Source: CAIYUC01 sp963682005 (GTDB lineage: Bacteria > Bacteroidota > Bacteroidia > Bacteroidales > FEN-979). From it: a stretch of DNA of 64,000 nt. Positions 54,252 to 63,510 of the stretch are shown here, piece after piece. The notes beneath the pieces were generated by a model. The model saw only the letters and a list, made by a program, of their open reading frames with translations, searched no databases and was not told the origin of the DNA. The translations under genes were made by a program, and so were the position numbers. How positions within the stretch are numbered: position 1 is the first letter of the stretch; the number at the start of each line of letters is the position of its first letter. The DNA lies in the NCBI GenBank assembly GCA_963682005.1, contig OY820914.1, forward strand, positions 1,178,001 through 1,242,000. Direction: 5' to 3'.

Positions 54252-54373
54252 CAGGACGAAAACAAGTTAACTTTTCACCTGCGGAATATTCCGGTTCAAC
54301 AAGAATTACTTCAATGATGTCTAAAAAGGTTGGTTCCCCGGATAAAACTTCTCACTTTTGAAAAAAATTGAAA

Positions 54374-55429
54374 ATGAATTCTGTTTCCTACTCGCAAAAG
54401 ATCCGGTTCAGCAGCATTATAGTCCACCTGCTTTTCTGGCTTCTGAGCATCGTCCTGTTTACTGTTCTGATCCTGTATACCCGCGATTTCAGGCTGGCAA
54501 CCCTGGATTTCAAAACAGCCCTTAATATCCTTATCACTGTATTTTTCCTTTCCATTTCAGTTTACATCAATATGTTCTGGCTGATCCCTGTCTTTTTCAA
54601 CAGGCACCGGTTCCTCCTCTTTTCCATCCTTCAGCTGTTTAACATCATCCTGTTCATCTGCCTGAATTATTTCGTGTCGATGGTGATTGAAGGAACGTTT
54701 CCCAGCCATTACATGAATGAAGTGATCGCGGAATTCCTGCTCGTTTTGATTTTCCTGGTGGTTTCAACATTGATAAAGTTCACACGGGATTCTATTTCTC
54801 TACAGGATGCCGAGATCAGGATCAATGAAATCCAGCGACAGAAAATCGAATCCGAGCTAAGTGCTTTGAAGACCCAGGTCAACCCTCATTTTTTCTTCAA
54901 CACCCTGAACAGCCTTTACTCCCTGAGCCTCGACAAATCGGAAAAAGTGCCTGAGCTGATCCTGAAGCTTTCCGGGCTTATGCGCTACATGCTTTATGAA
55001 ACGAAAGACAGCATCGTTCCGATGTCAAAGCAGCTTGAATTCCTGCAAAGTTATCTCTACCTGGAAAAACTGCGGCTCGATGATGCCGCGGAAATAGACC
55101 TGCAGATCATCGGAGATCATACTGACCTTGCTATAACCCCATTGCTGTTCCTTCCCTTTATTGAGAATTCTTTCAAGCATGGGGCCAAGGAGAAGTCGAG
55201 TCATCCGTATATCCATATCTTCGTTAACCTTGAACATCGGGATAAAGTTGGTTTTATCATTGAAAACAACACCGACATTTATAATGAAGATGAGCTGGAA
55301 AAGAAAGATGGGATTGGGCTTATCAATGTTAAAAAGCAGCTTGAGCTCCTGTATCCGGGAAAATATACCTTGTCGTTGTACAATAAACAAAATGTTTTCC
55401 GTGTTGAATTAACCATCCGGGTCACATGA
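54374..55429 (+). CDS. LytS/YehU-type sensor histidine kinase
   Basis: This 351-aa membrane kinase has four hydrophobic helices in residues 12-135, a short coiled linker, and the His_kinase domain with His172 in LKTQVNPHFFFNTLNSLYSL. The ATPase part has FLPFIENSFKHG as the N box and KKDGIGLINVKKQLELLYPG as the glycine box. An upstream TTG two codons before this ATG is possible but not needed. Its TGA overlaps the ATG of the LytTR regulator (ATGA), so the two are translationally coupled and act as a pair. With no extracellular domain, the stimulus is probably sensed in the membrane. Confidence 0.92.
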   Translation: MNSVSYSQKIRFSSIIVHLLFWLLSIVLFTVLILYTRDFRLATLDFKTALNILITVFFLSISVYINMFWLIPVFFNRHRFLLFSILQLFNIILFICLNYFVSMVIEGTFPSHYMNEVIAEFLLVLIFLVVSTLIKFTRDSISLQDAEIRINEIQRQKIESELSALKTQVNPHFFFNTLNSLYSLSLDKSEKVPELILKLSGLMRYMLYETKDSIVPMSKQLEFLQSYLYLEKLRLDDAAEIDLQIIGDHTDLAITPLLFLPFIENSFKHGAKEKSSHPYIHIFVNLEHRDKVGFIIENNTDIYNEDELEKKDGIGLINVKKQLELLYPGKYTLSLYNKQNVFRVELTIRVT

Positions 55430-56145
55430 AAATAAACTGTATAATCATTGATGATGAACCCCTTGCACACAGGGTAATTGAAAAATACTGCGAAGAGATC
55501 CCTTTTGTAAAGATCGCAGGGAAATTCTTTAAGGCGATTGATGCGCTCGAAGTGTTGAAGAACCGGGAGATCGATCTGATCTTCCTGGACATCAACATGC
55601 CCAGGCTCTCCGGCCTTGAGTTCCTGAAAAGCCTTTCAAATCCGCCACTGGTCATCATCACCACGGCCTATGCGGAATATGCCCTCCAGGGCTTTGAACT
55701 TGCTGTGCTTGACTACCTGATGAAACCATTCGCATTCGACCGCTTCCTGAAAGCCATCCAGAAAGCCCAGGATATCCTGATGAGCCGGGAGGCCCAATTG
55801 TCGGAGACCATTAAAACCAGCGACGTTCCTGAAGACGACCACCTTTTCATCAAATCAAGCAAAAAAACCTACCGGGTGAAATTTGATGACATCCTTTACA
55901 TTGAAGCCCTGGGTGATTATGTGAAGATCTTTACGAAGGACAGGATGATCGTAAGTTACCAGTCATTGAAAAATCTTGAAGTGATCCTTTCGCCGAAAAC
56001 ATTTCCCCGCATTCACAAATCATTCATCGTTTCTCTTTCAAAGATTGATGTGATCGAAGGCAACCATGTAAAGATCCGCGACAAGATGCTCCCCATCGGG
56101 AATAATTTCAAAACCGAATTCGAAAAGCTGATCAGGTCAGTCTGA
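55426..56145 (+). CDS. LytTR-family response regulator
   Basis: This 239-aa regulator has a receiver domain (IIDDEPLA, Asp55 in LIFLDINMP, Thr in ITTAYAEYA, Lys in YLMKPF) and a LytTR DNA-binding domain from about residue 140 (VKFDDILYIEALGDYVKIFT, FPRIHKSFIVSLSKID). LytTR proteins bind direct repeats with all-beta contacts. The start overlaps the kinase stop by four bases. A TPR-HTH regulator follows after 108 bp on the same strand, so the three may belong to one signalling unit. The regulon is unknown. Confidence 0.93.
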   Translation: MKINCIIIDDEPLAHRVIEKYCEEIPFVKIAGKFFKAIDALEVLKNREIDLIFLDINMPRLSGLEFLKSLSNPPLVIITTAYAEYALQGFELAVLDYLMKPFAFDRFLKAIQKAQDILMSREAQLSETIKTSDVPEDDHLFIKSSKKTYRVKFDDILYIEALGDYVKIFTKDRMIVSYQSLKNLEVILSPKTFPRIHKSFIVSLSKIDVIEGNHVKIRDKMLPIGNNFKTEFEKLIRSV

Positions 56146-56253
56146 CTAAGCTCCATCCCCTTTCCTGGGGTCGTTCATCGCAGATGAACTTATTTGTCGG
56201 AAATAAAACACATTTTTTGTATTATTGCTACCGGATAAATCCGCGTAGCCTAT

Positions 56254-58080
56254 ATGAAAATAACCTGTTATCCTGTATTCAAATTGTTCTTTATTTGGAT
56301 GATACGGTTATGCTTATCGGGATCTTTGGTCTGTTGTCTTTCATTTCGCGGGTTTTGTGGGAAAATAACAAAGGAGGACAGTTTGTACAGTGCCCTGGTG
56401 CAGACTGAAAAAAAGGAGGAGAAGGCCCGGATCTACCTGTCACTGGCTGAACTTGTCCGTACAAGATCGGCTGACACCGCCCTTCAGTTACTCGATGAAG
56501 GTCAGAAAATGCTCAGAGCAACGGCCTCGTTGTCGTTGCTTGGTGAAATTTTCGAAATGAGGGGGGATATTGCCCGTAGCAGGAATGATTTCAATGAAGC
56601 GCGCCGTTTGTACAAGATTGCTGTTTTTTGTTATGAAAAAAAAGAAGACAAAAAAAAGCAGGTAAAGTTGCTGAATTTCATCGGGAGCTTTTATGCTCAA
56701 ACCGGCAATGTTTCGGAAGCCTTCAAGAATTACCTCAAGGCGAGGGAACTTGCAGAAGAAGTCGGGGATGTTGACATGCTTGCACGCATAAACAACAACC
56801 TGGGAAGGATCTTTATCGCCTCACAACGATTTTCCTCGGGGATCGATTACTACAAAAAGGCTTTATCCTACTTTCAGCTTAAAGCTGATTCTTTTAGGAT
56901 GGCAACAGTGCTGATGAACCTGGCCAATGCCTATAATCACATTTCAAAACCCGATTCGTCAAAAGTTTGCTCAAACCAGGCCATTGCAATCTTCCAGTCA
57001 ATAAAAAAGAAGTACTACCTGGGATCTTCATATCAATCCTACGCGTTCTCTCTCATTTCAGATAAAAAATATCCTGAAGCGTTAGGATACCTCTCGAAAG
57101 CAATGAGTATCGCGAAGGAACCGGGTTCTGGAAATGAGCTGATCGAATCAAAGCTCCTGCTCTCTGATGTTTTTGTTTTTACAGGTGTCACCCATTTCCT
57201 GATGGGTAATTATGTGCCTGCAAGGAAAATGCTTCTCCTTGGGTACCATCTGTCCGATTCGCTTGGTGTTCTTGAACGGGTCAATGAAGCGGAAGAATAC
57301 CTCGCAAAGACTTATGAGCAAATGCAGCAGATCGATTCGTCATTTTACTACTTTAAACTCTTCAAACAAACATCCGATACGTTAAACCAAACGCAGTCCA
57401 TCAACATTGTGAAACTGGCTGAAGTTCAGATGGAATATGAGAAAGACGTGAAGGAAAATAAGATACAATTAGCTTACGCAAAAGAGATCCAGCGGCGGAA
57501 CCTTATTATATTCATCGGTGCTGCGGTCATTCTCTTTGCCCTGATTTTCATCTTGCTGCTGCGGTTGAGGATCGAAAACCAGAAGAAGAAGCATATCCAG
57601 TTTGAGAAACGGCAGGCGGAGCTGGAAAAGGAAGCGGCCGGACTGAAGCTGGAGGCACAGAACAAGGAATTGGCAAGTAAGGTCATGCATTCCACGACCA
57701 TCAACGAAATGGTGCTCCGGATCGCTGAAAAGCTTCAGAAAATGGATACGGAAGAGGATTCTGCAAACGGCAGGATCAAGAACGAGATCATCAAGGAACT
57801 TCTTAGTTCAACCAATAAAGAAGACAGTTGGAAAGAATTTGAGATCCGTTTCCAGAATGTCCATACCGAATTTTACAATCACCTCCGGGAGAAGTTTCCC
57901 GATCTGACTACCAATGAGATCAGGCTCAGTGCTTTCCTCCGACTTAATATGACCACCAAGGAAATATCCGCACTTACACATCAGAGTGAACGTGCGATCG
58001 TATTGTCGCGTCACCGGCTTCGCCAGAAACTTGGACTGCAAACGTCTGATAATCTGAATTCTTTTTTGTTTCAATTCTGA
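56254..58080 (+). CDS. Membrane TPR protein with C-terminal LuxR-like HTH
   Basis: This is 608 aa. An N-terminal signal or anchor (to about residue 35) is followed by a TPR superhelix (about 45-400, with repeats such as LLNFIGSFYAQTGNVSEAFK and INNNLGRIFIASQRFSSGID), one membrane helix (about 416-437, IIFIGAAVILFALIFILLL), a coiled coil (about 440-490) and a LuxR/GerE-like helix-turn-helix at the end (LTTNEIRLSAFLRLNMTTKE then SERAIVLSRHRLRQKLG). This is a one-component regulator type common in Bacteroidota, sensing outside with TPRs and binding DNA inside. There is no kinase domain. It probably works with, or parallel to, the LytS/LytTR pair just upstream. Confidence 0.85.
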   Translation: MKITCYPVFKLFFIWMIRLCLSGSLVCCLSFRGFCGKITKEDSLYSALVQTEKKEEKARIYLSLAELVRTRSADTALQLLDEGQKMLRATASLSLLGEIFEMRGDIARSRNDFNEARRLYKIAVFCYEKKEDKKKQVKLLNFIGSFYAQTGNVSEAFKNYLKARELAEEVGDVDMLARINNNLGRIFIASQRFSSGIDYYKKALSYFQLKADSFRMATVLMNLANAYNHISKPDSSKVCSNQAIAIFQSIKKKYYLGSSYQSYAFSLISDKKYPEALGYLSKAMSIAKEPGSGNELIESKLLLSDVFVFTGVTHFLMGNYVPARKMLLLGYHLSDSLGVLERVNEAEEYLAKTYEQMQQIDSSFYYFKLFKQTSDTLNQTQSINIVKLAEVQMEYEKDVKENKIQLAYAKEIQRRNLIIFIGAAVILFALIFILLLRLRIENQKKKHIQFEKRQAELEKEAAGLKLEAQNKELASKVMHSTTINEMVLRIAEKLQKMDTEEDSANGRIKNEIIKELLSSTNKEDSWKEFEIRFQNVHTEFYNHLREKFPDLTTNEIRLSAFLRLNMTTKEISALTHQSERAIVLSRHRLRQKLGLQTSDNLNSFLFQF

Positions 58081-58140
58081 CCTTCCTGTCTTTGTGAACA
58101 TTTTGTGAATCTCTCCGGAATGTTTTGATAATGCTTATTA

Positions 58141-58173
58141 TTTGCATCTGCCATGACGGGTCGCTTATTTTTG
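58141..58173 (+). promoter_or_regulatory. Promoter TTTG-N21-TATTTTTG
   Basis: TTTG (58141-58144) and TATTTTTG (58166-58173) match the Bacteroidota -33 and -7 elements with a 21-bp gap. Transcription would begin about 58180, some 20 bp before the 65-aa gene, and run on into the beta-helix protein. Confidence 0.6.
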
Positions 58174-58199
58174 CCCGGATAATATCGTGACGGGCAACT

Positions 58200-58397
58200 A
58201 TGAAAACCAGGAAAAAATCCATTACCGAAGAAAGTTCCGACAAAAAGCTATCGTACCTGATAGAAAAACTGAATGCGGAGATCAAGGTCATGCAGGAGCT
58301 GAATTCATCTCTGACGGAGATTAACCCAGATCAGACCGATCAATCAAATCATAAAACCAAAAAGAGTATTGCAAACTTAAAACCGAAAAAAAAATGA
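58200..58397 (+). CDS. Small basic protein, 65 aa, coupled to the beta-helix gene
   Basis: The ATG at 58200 follows a good promoter. The product is hydrophilic and highly charged: a helical middle (LSYLIEKLNAEIKVMQELNS) between lysine-rich ends (MKTRKKS and NLKPKKK). It has no signal peptide and no known family. The TGA overlaps the ATG of the 1654-aa gene by four bases (ATGA), the classical layout for translational coupling, which argues that it is a real gene or a leader ORF. It may be a cytosolic partner, an RNA-binding peptide or only a coupling device. Confidence 0.65.
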   Translation: MKTRKKSITEESSDKKLSYLIEKLNAEIKVMQELNSSLTEINPDQTDQSNHKTKKSIANLKPKKK

Positions 58398-61300
58398 AAA
58401 AACATTTACTGTTATTTATTTTTATTCTCTTCTCGGGGTTGATGACGAAAGCCCAGCTTTCGGGCACCTATTATATCCCGGGAACCGTATTTCCCACACT
58501 GGAATCGGCCATTGTCGCCCTGAATGCTCAGGGAGTCGGGGAAGGAGGCGTGACCTTCAGCATCAGCGCCGGTTACACAGAAACCTTTGTTTCGAGCCTT
58601 GCAGGGGTTGTTAGCACGACTACCAGCGGTGCGGGGAAGCCGATCATTTTTCAGAAATACGGAGAAGGGCCCAACCCGCTTTTTATCGCTGCAGTTGGCT
58701 TGAATACCAGCAGGGATGCAATTTTTGCCTTCGGTGGCACCGACTATGTAACCTTTGATGGGATAAACATCATGGATCGCCCGACAAATTCCAACTCAAC
58801 ACAGTGGATGGAGTTTGGTATCTGGCTGGCACGGGCATCTGCAACTGACGGTACCCAGCATTTCACATTAAAAAACTGTAAGATATACGGGTTGAAGAAG
58901 AATTATGCGATTTATTCCTCCACCACCAAACTCGATAATACTTCGGTAACCCCTACTGCACAGTCCGGGACAAATTCTTATATTAAAATATTTAATGACA
59001 GCCTGGTCAACACGAACGATCCTGTTTCAGGCAACAAGATGGCGCAGGGTGTTAACATTACCGGATCATCCAGCGCAACCACATCGGGGTTCTGGGATAC
59101 CGGGAATGAAATCGGCGTTGACGGGGGAAATGCTTTTCTTAACGGGATGTATTTCCAGTCCTCATATCAGAAAGGCATGAAGGTCGTCAACAACCTGTTT
59201 TCCTCCATTGATATTTATGCAGTCGGGTGCCCGCAGCATATTTCCACGCAAGGGTACGATATAAAAATCTGCAACAATACGATCGGGAATTTTTCCGTGC
59301 AACCGACGATCGGTTACAAGGCCATTCTCGATAATACAACCGATAGCGTTGAGATCACGAACAATATCATCCAGAACATCAACCACGGAAGTGCAACCAC
59401 TGGTTATTTTACCGGTATTGATTATAATACAGGAGGTGCATTCATTAAAATTTCCGGGAATTCAATCATCAATAATACGCTGGGGTTCAGCAGTACGACA
59501 ACGGGATACTTTATCGGCATTTCCGTACAGAGCGGGAATATGATGTCAGGCTCTTATTGCAATGTTTATGACAATATCATTTCGGGGAATGCGATCAATT
59601 CCCAGTCAGGTTCAGCAGTGAACAGCTATATTAAGAATTACTGGTACGGCTGGTCATCGAACATCTACAATAATACCATCACCAACAATACAGCCTCATG
59701 TACCGGAACAACCCACGGCATTGATGCCAGGTGCATTACGGCCAATTTGATTGAGAAACGGATATATGGCAATACGATCTCTGGTCTGACCAATACAAAT
59801 GGTACTTTTTACGGTATTCGTCATGCTTACGGTTTAAGAACCTATGTCTATAAGAACAAGGTAACCACGATTTCTGCATCAGGCACCTCGAACCCGGTCC
59901 TGAACGGGATCACGGTCGAAGATGCAAACACAGCGACGGTCAATGTCTACAACAACTATATAGCAGAATTCCGGACTCCTTCCTCTTCAGGTACGCGGCA
60001 AATAACCGGTTTGAATATAGTAGCAGGACAGGTTGTGAATGCATCCTATAATACAATTTACCTCGATGCTTCATCCTCCGGAACTGATTTCGGAACGGCC
60101 GGCATCTTTACGAATACCGTTCCTGTGGTGAAATTCCAGAATAATATCGTTGATAATGTATCTGTACCAGCCGGTATCGGAAGGACAGTCGCTCTTTATT
60201 ATGGCGGGAGTTCGCAGGCCAATTTTGATCCGTCGTCAAACAATAATAATTATTATGCCGGCACTCCCGGCAGATACCGGCTGATCTTTTACGATGGCAC
60301 CAACCAGGATACGATCCTTCAAACGTATCAGGCCAGGGTTGCCCCGGCTGAAAATGCATCCATCAGTGAAAATACCCCGTTCATGGATGTCGTGAACTCG
60401 CCCTATAACATGCACATAAACATAGCGGCAAAAACGCAGGTCGAAAGCGCCGGCATCACCGTCAATAGCCCTGTCCCCATAACTTCCGACTATTATGACA
60501 CACCACGTTACCCGAATGCTGGGTATCCGGTGAACCCTGCTTTCCCACCGACCCGCCCGGATATCGGTGCCGAGGAGTTCGGCGGGATGTGGCTGGATAA
60601 CTCACCTCCGAATATCGTTATGACACCTCTGCCAAATACCCCCTCAACAACGGAACGATTACTGACAACCACGATTACGGATATGACAGGAGTTCCTACG
60701 GCCGGTTCCGGTTTGCCGGTACTTTACTGGAAAATCAACTACGGATCGTGGAATGCTGCTCCCGGATCATCCCAGGGAAGCAATGTTTATACTTTTTCAT
60801 TCGGAGATGGAGTTGCTCTTCACGACACGATCAGGTATTTTATCGTCTCCCAGGATACCAAGACTCCCAATCCCAACATTGGTTCCACTCCTGCCGGAGC
60901 CAGCGGGTTTACAGCTGACCCCCCGTCTTCCGCCTCTGCTCCGCCCACTCCGTTCTTTTATACGATTCTCCCGGGATTGTGCGGAACATATAATGTGGGA
61001 ATGCTTGGGGATTATACAACACTTACATCCGCGGTCAACGACCTCAACAATAAGGCGATCTCATGTCCTGTTACCCTGCTTCTTCTCGATGCATCCTATG
61101 ATGCCGAGACTTTCCCGATCGCGATCAACAGGATCCCCGGGCTGAGTGCGACTAATACACTTACCATTAAACCCGCACCAGGCGTCACAGCCACGATCAA
61201 AGGATCCAATGCCATAAGTCTCATTACCTTGGCTGGTGCAAACTATGTGACCATCGATGGTTCGAACAGTAGCGGAACCGACAGAAATCTCACGCTCTAT

Positions 61301-63358
61301 AATTCAAACTCCACGGGCAGCGCTACAGTAGTTTATGTCTCAAATGCGGGAGGTTTCAATACGGCTTCTTCAAACGTGACCGTCAAAAACTGCAAGATCA
61401 AGGCAAGTGCCCAGATTACAAATACAACCTATGGCGTAAGGACCAATTCGACGTCTGGTGGCGGAAATAATAACGTAACAGTAGAAAATAACGAGATCTT
61501 CTGTGCCAGGATCGGAGTCAGGATACAGGGGACGCTGGCATACCCGGCCACAAACTGCAATGTTCTGAACAACATTATTGGCTCACCGGTCGATTCACTA
61601 TCCATCCAGCTTTACGGGATCTATAACCTGTATGCGGACAATACCCTCATCGAAGGGAATGATGTGATGGGACCGTCGGTGAATGGAAATGCCAACCTTA
61701 CACAGATGGGAATCTCCATATACACCCTTGCTACTAATACCAAGGTAAGGAAGAACAAGGTGCACGGATTTTATAACAACACCTTAAATTACGGGGCACA
61801 GGGCATCCAGTACCGGGCAGAAGGAAATTCAGTAACTGAAATATCAAACAACGTGATCTATGATATAAAAGGAGCCGGATCTGCTGCGGTCTACCAGGAT
61901 ATTGCAGGAATTTCAGTGCTCAACGGAGGCAATGTGAAAATATGGAATAATTCCGTGAACCTGTCTGGAAATGTCCTGAGCAGTACAACACCCACAAAAA
62001 GCGGGTGCATCATCATTTCCAATGCGGTAACGAATATGGATATCAGGAATAATATCCTGAAAAATTCACTGCTCCCGGTATCCGGTACACCTGCATCCAA
62101 GACATACGGAATTTACAGCATGGCACCTGCATCATCTTATACAAGCCTTGACAACAATGATTATTATATCACCGGAATCGGTCCATACATCGGCGTTTTA
62201 AACAATACAACCGATTACGCGACACTGGCCTCGTGGCAATCGGCGACGGGCAAAGATCAGAATGCCGCGAACCTTGATCCCTGGTTCACCAGTCCGTCAT
62301 ATCTTCTGCCCACCTCTGACACACTGAACAATCTTGGTGTATTCCTGGCAGATGTAACGACGGATATAACAGGTGCCACACGAAAAAATCCTCCTGATAT
62401 CGGAGCCTATGAATTCGGGGTGAATGTTTTTGTAACAACCGATGCGGCAACCGGTGTGGGATCCTCAACAGCAACACTGAACGGCACCATCACTGCCAAT
62501 GAGTATATCGTAAGCAGCTATTTCGACTATGGATTCACTACTGCCTACGGGAATGTTGCAACAGGCGATCCTTCTTCCATCACGGGGGGAACTCCCGCTT
62601 CGGTGACAGCTTCACTTTCACTTCTTGACCCTCATACAACCTACCATTTCAGGGCAAGAGGCCTTACTTCAGACGGCCATCTTGTTTTTGGCAGGGATAT
62701 GACGTTTACAACAGAAGCCGGTAACAGGACACTGAACCTCAAAGCCTACATCGAAGGACTGTTTTCGCAGGATCTTATGATGATGAATAAAGTACAGGAT
62801 TGCACAGACGGGGCTGTTACTTATGAAATATTCACCGGGAATATTGCCGACACACTCACAATTCTGCTGGCAAATCCCACAGACCCCTGGGATTATGCAT
62901 TCCAGGCCAGCGGAATACCGCTAAACCAGAATGGAACAATGACAATTTCTCTTCCCCCTACCTATTCCGGAAACTATTATATTGTCATAAAACACCGCGC
63001 CGGGGTTGAAACGTGGAGCGCTGCACCGGTTTCATTCAACGCTTATTACATCAACTATGATTTTACAAATGCAGCAGGACAGGCATTCGGAAATAATCAA
63101 AAGAATCTTGTTCCCGAATCATCGGTCTTTGGGATCTACAGCGGAGATGTAACAAGTATGTTCGATAGCCAGGATGGGTATATTGACATTTTCGACAACA
63201 ATGCCGTATTCAATAATGCTCAATTTGGCCTCTTTGGTTATATGGCTGAAGATCTGAACGGAGATGCCTTTATTGACATCTTTGATATGGCCATCGTTTT
63301 CAATAATATGCAGTACGGAATTGGCATGAACACCCCTCCGAATCCGGGGAAGAAATAA
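58394..63358 (+). CDS. Giant secreted beta-helix protein with C-terminal dockerin, no T9SS domain
   Basis: 1654 aa, signal peptide 1-21 (GLMTKAQ). Two blocks of right-handed beta-helix coils (about 90-560 and 870-1330) carry repeats such as NNLFSSIDIYAVG, NTITNNTASCTGTTHGIDAR and NNIIGSPVDSLSIQLYGIYN. Both blocks start with the same STYxxG/GDYTTLTSAVNDLNN-like module, so the protein is internally duplicated. A Fn3-like domain (about 1343-1440) and a beta domain precede a C-terminal dockerin (about 1585-1645): GYIDIFDNNAVFNN and the canonical loop DLNGDAFIDIFDMAIVFNN (Asp, Asn, Asp, Asp at 1, 3, 5, 12). The first loop lacks the position-1 Asp. There is no T9SS sorting domain, so attachment through the dockerin is a plausible alternative. 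Substrate unknown. Confidence 0.83.
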   Translation: MKKHLLLFIFILFSGLMTKAQLSGTYYIPGTVFPTLESAIVALNAQGVGEGGVTFSISAGYTETFVSSLAGVVSTTTSGAGKPIIFQKYGEGPNPLFIAAVGLNTSRDAIFAFGGTDYVTFDGINIMDRPTNSNSTQWMEFGIWLARASATDGTQHFTLKNCKIYGLKKNYAIYSSTTKLDNTSVTPTAQSGTNSYIKIFNDSLVNTNDPVSGNKMAQGVNITGSSSATTSGFWDTGNEIGVDGGNAFLNGMYFQSSYQKGMKVVNNLFSSIDIYAVGCPQHISTQGYDIKICNNTIGNFSVQPTIGYKAILDNTTDSVEITNNIIQNINHGSATTGYFTGIDYNTGGAFIKISGNSIINNTLGFSSTTTGYFIGISVQSGNMMSGSYCNVYDNIISGNAINSQSGSAVNSYIKNYWYGWSSNIYNNTITNNTASCTGTTHGIDARCITANLIEKRIYGNTISGLTNTNGTFYGIRHAYGLRTYVYKNKVTTISASGTSNPVLNGITVEDANTATVNVYNNYIAEFRTPSSSGTRQITGLNIVAGQVVNASYNTIYLDASSSGTDFGTAGIFTNTVPVVKFQNNIVDNVSVPAGIGRTVALYYGGSSQANFDPSSNNNNYYAGTPGRYRLIFYDGTNQDTILQTYQARVAPAENASISENTPFMDVVNSPYNMHINIAAKTQVESAGITVNSPVPITSDYYDTPRYPNAGYPVNPAFPPTRPDIGAEEFGGMWLDNSPPNIVMTPLPNTPSTTERLLTTTITDMTGVPTAGSGLPVLYWKINYGSWNAAPGSSQGSNVYTFSFGDGVALHDTIRYFIVSQDTKTPNPNIGSTPAGASGFTADPPSSASAPPTPFFYTILPGLCGTYNVGMLGDYTTLTSAVNDLNNKAISCPVTLLLLDASYDAETFPIAINRIPGLSATNTLTIKPAPGVTATIKGSNAISLITLAGANYVTIDGSNSSGTDRNLTLYNSNSTGSATVVYVSNAGGFNTASSNVTVKNCKIKASAQITNTTYGVRTNSTSGGGNNNVTVENNEIFCARIGVRIQGTLAYPATNCNVLNNIIGSPVDSLSIQLYGIYNLYADNTLIEGNDVMGPSVNGNANLTQMGISIYTLATNTKVRKNKVHGFYNNTLNYGAQGIQYRAEGNSVTEISNNVIYDIKGAGSAAVYQDIAGISVLNGGNVKIWNNSVNLSGNVLSSTTPTKSGCIIISNAVTNMDIRNNILKNSLLPVSGTPASKTYGIYSMAPASSYTSLDNNDYYITGIGPYIGVLNNTTDYATLASWQSATGKDQNAANLDPWFTSPSYLLPTSDTLNNLGVFLADVTTDITGATRKNPPDIGAYEFGVNVFVTTDAATGVGSSTATLNGTITANEYIVSSYFDYGFTTAYGNVATGDPSSITGGTPASVTASLSLLDPHTTYHFRARGLTSDGHLVFGRDMTFTTEAGNRTLNLKAYIEGLFSQDLMMMNKVQDCTDGAVTYEIFTGNIADTLTILLANPTDPWDYAFQASGIPLNQNGTMTISLPPTYSGNYYIVIKHRAGVETWSAAPVSFNAYYINYDFTNAAGQAFGNNQKNLVPESSVFGIYSGDVTSMFDSQDGYIDIFDNNAVFNNAQFGLFGYMAEDLNGDAFIDIFDMAIVFNNMQYGIGMNTPPNPGKK

Positions 63359-63366
63359 GCCCCAAT

Positions 63367-63405
63367 TTTGACCCTGACAGGGTCCAGGACCCTGTCAGGG
63401 TCAAA
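63367..63405. terminator. Nested palindrome between convergent genes
   Basis: TTTGACCCTGACAGGGTCC (63367-63385) and its exact reverse complement (63387-63405) form a 19-bp stem around one base. Each arm is itself palindromic (GACCCTG-A-CAGGGTC), so one long hairpin or two short ones can form. It starts 9 bp after the beta-helix stop, between convergent genes. Terminator function is likely, although no long T-tract follows. It may also be a dispersed repeat. Confidence 0.6.
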
Positions 63406-63510
63406 TTGAATACTGGTTTTTGGTTAATGATGAATCCGTTCAGCTGAGGGTGCCGCAGAAAACCGCGACACCCTTGGTGTTTGAATCGCTCCAAAAAAGG
63501 GAAATATTAC

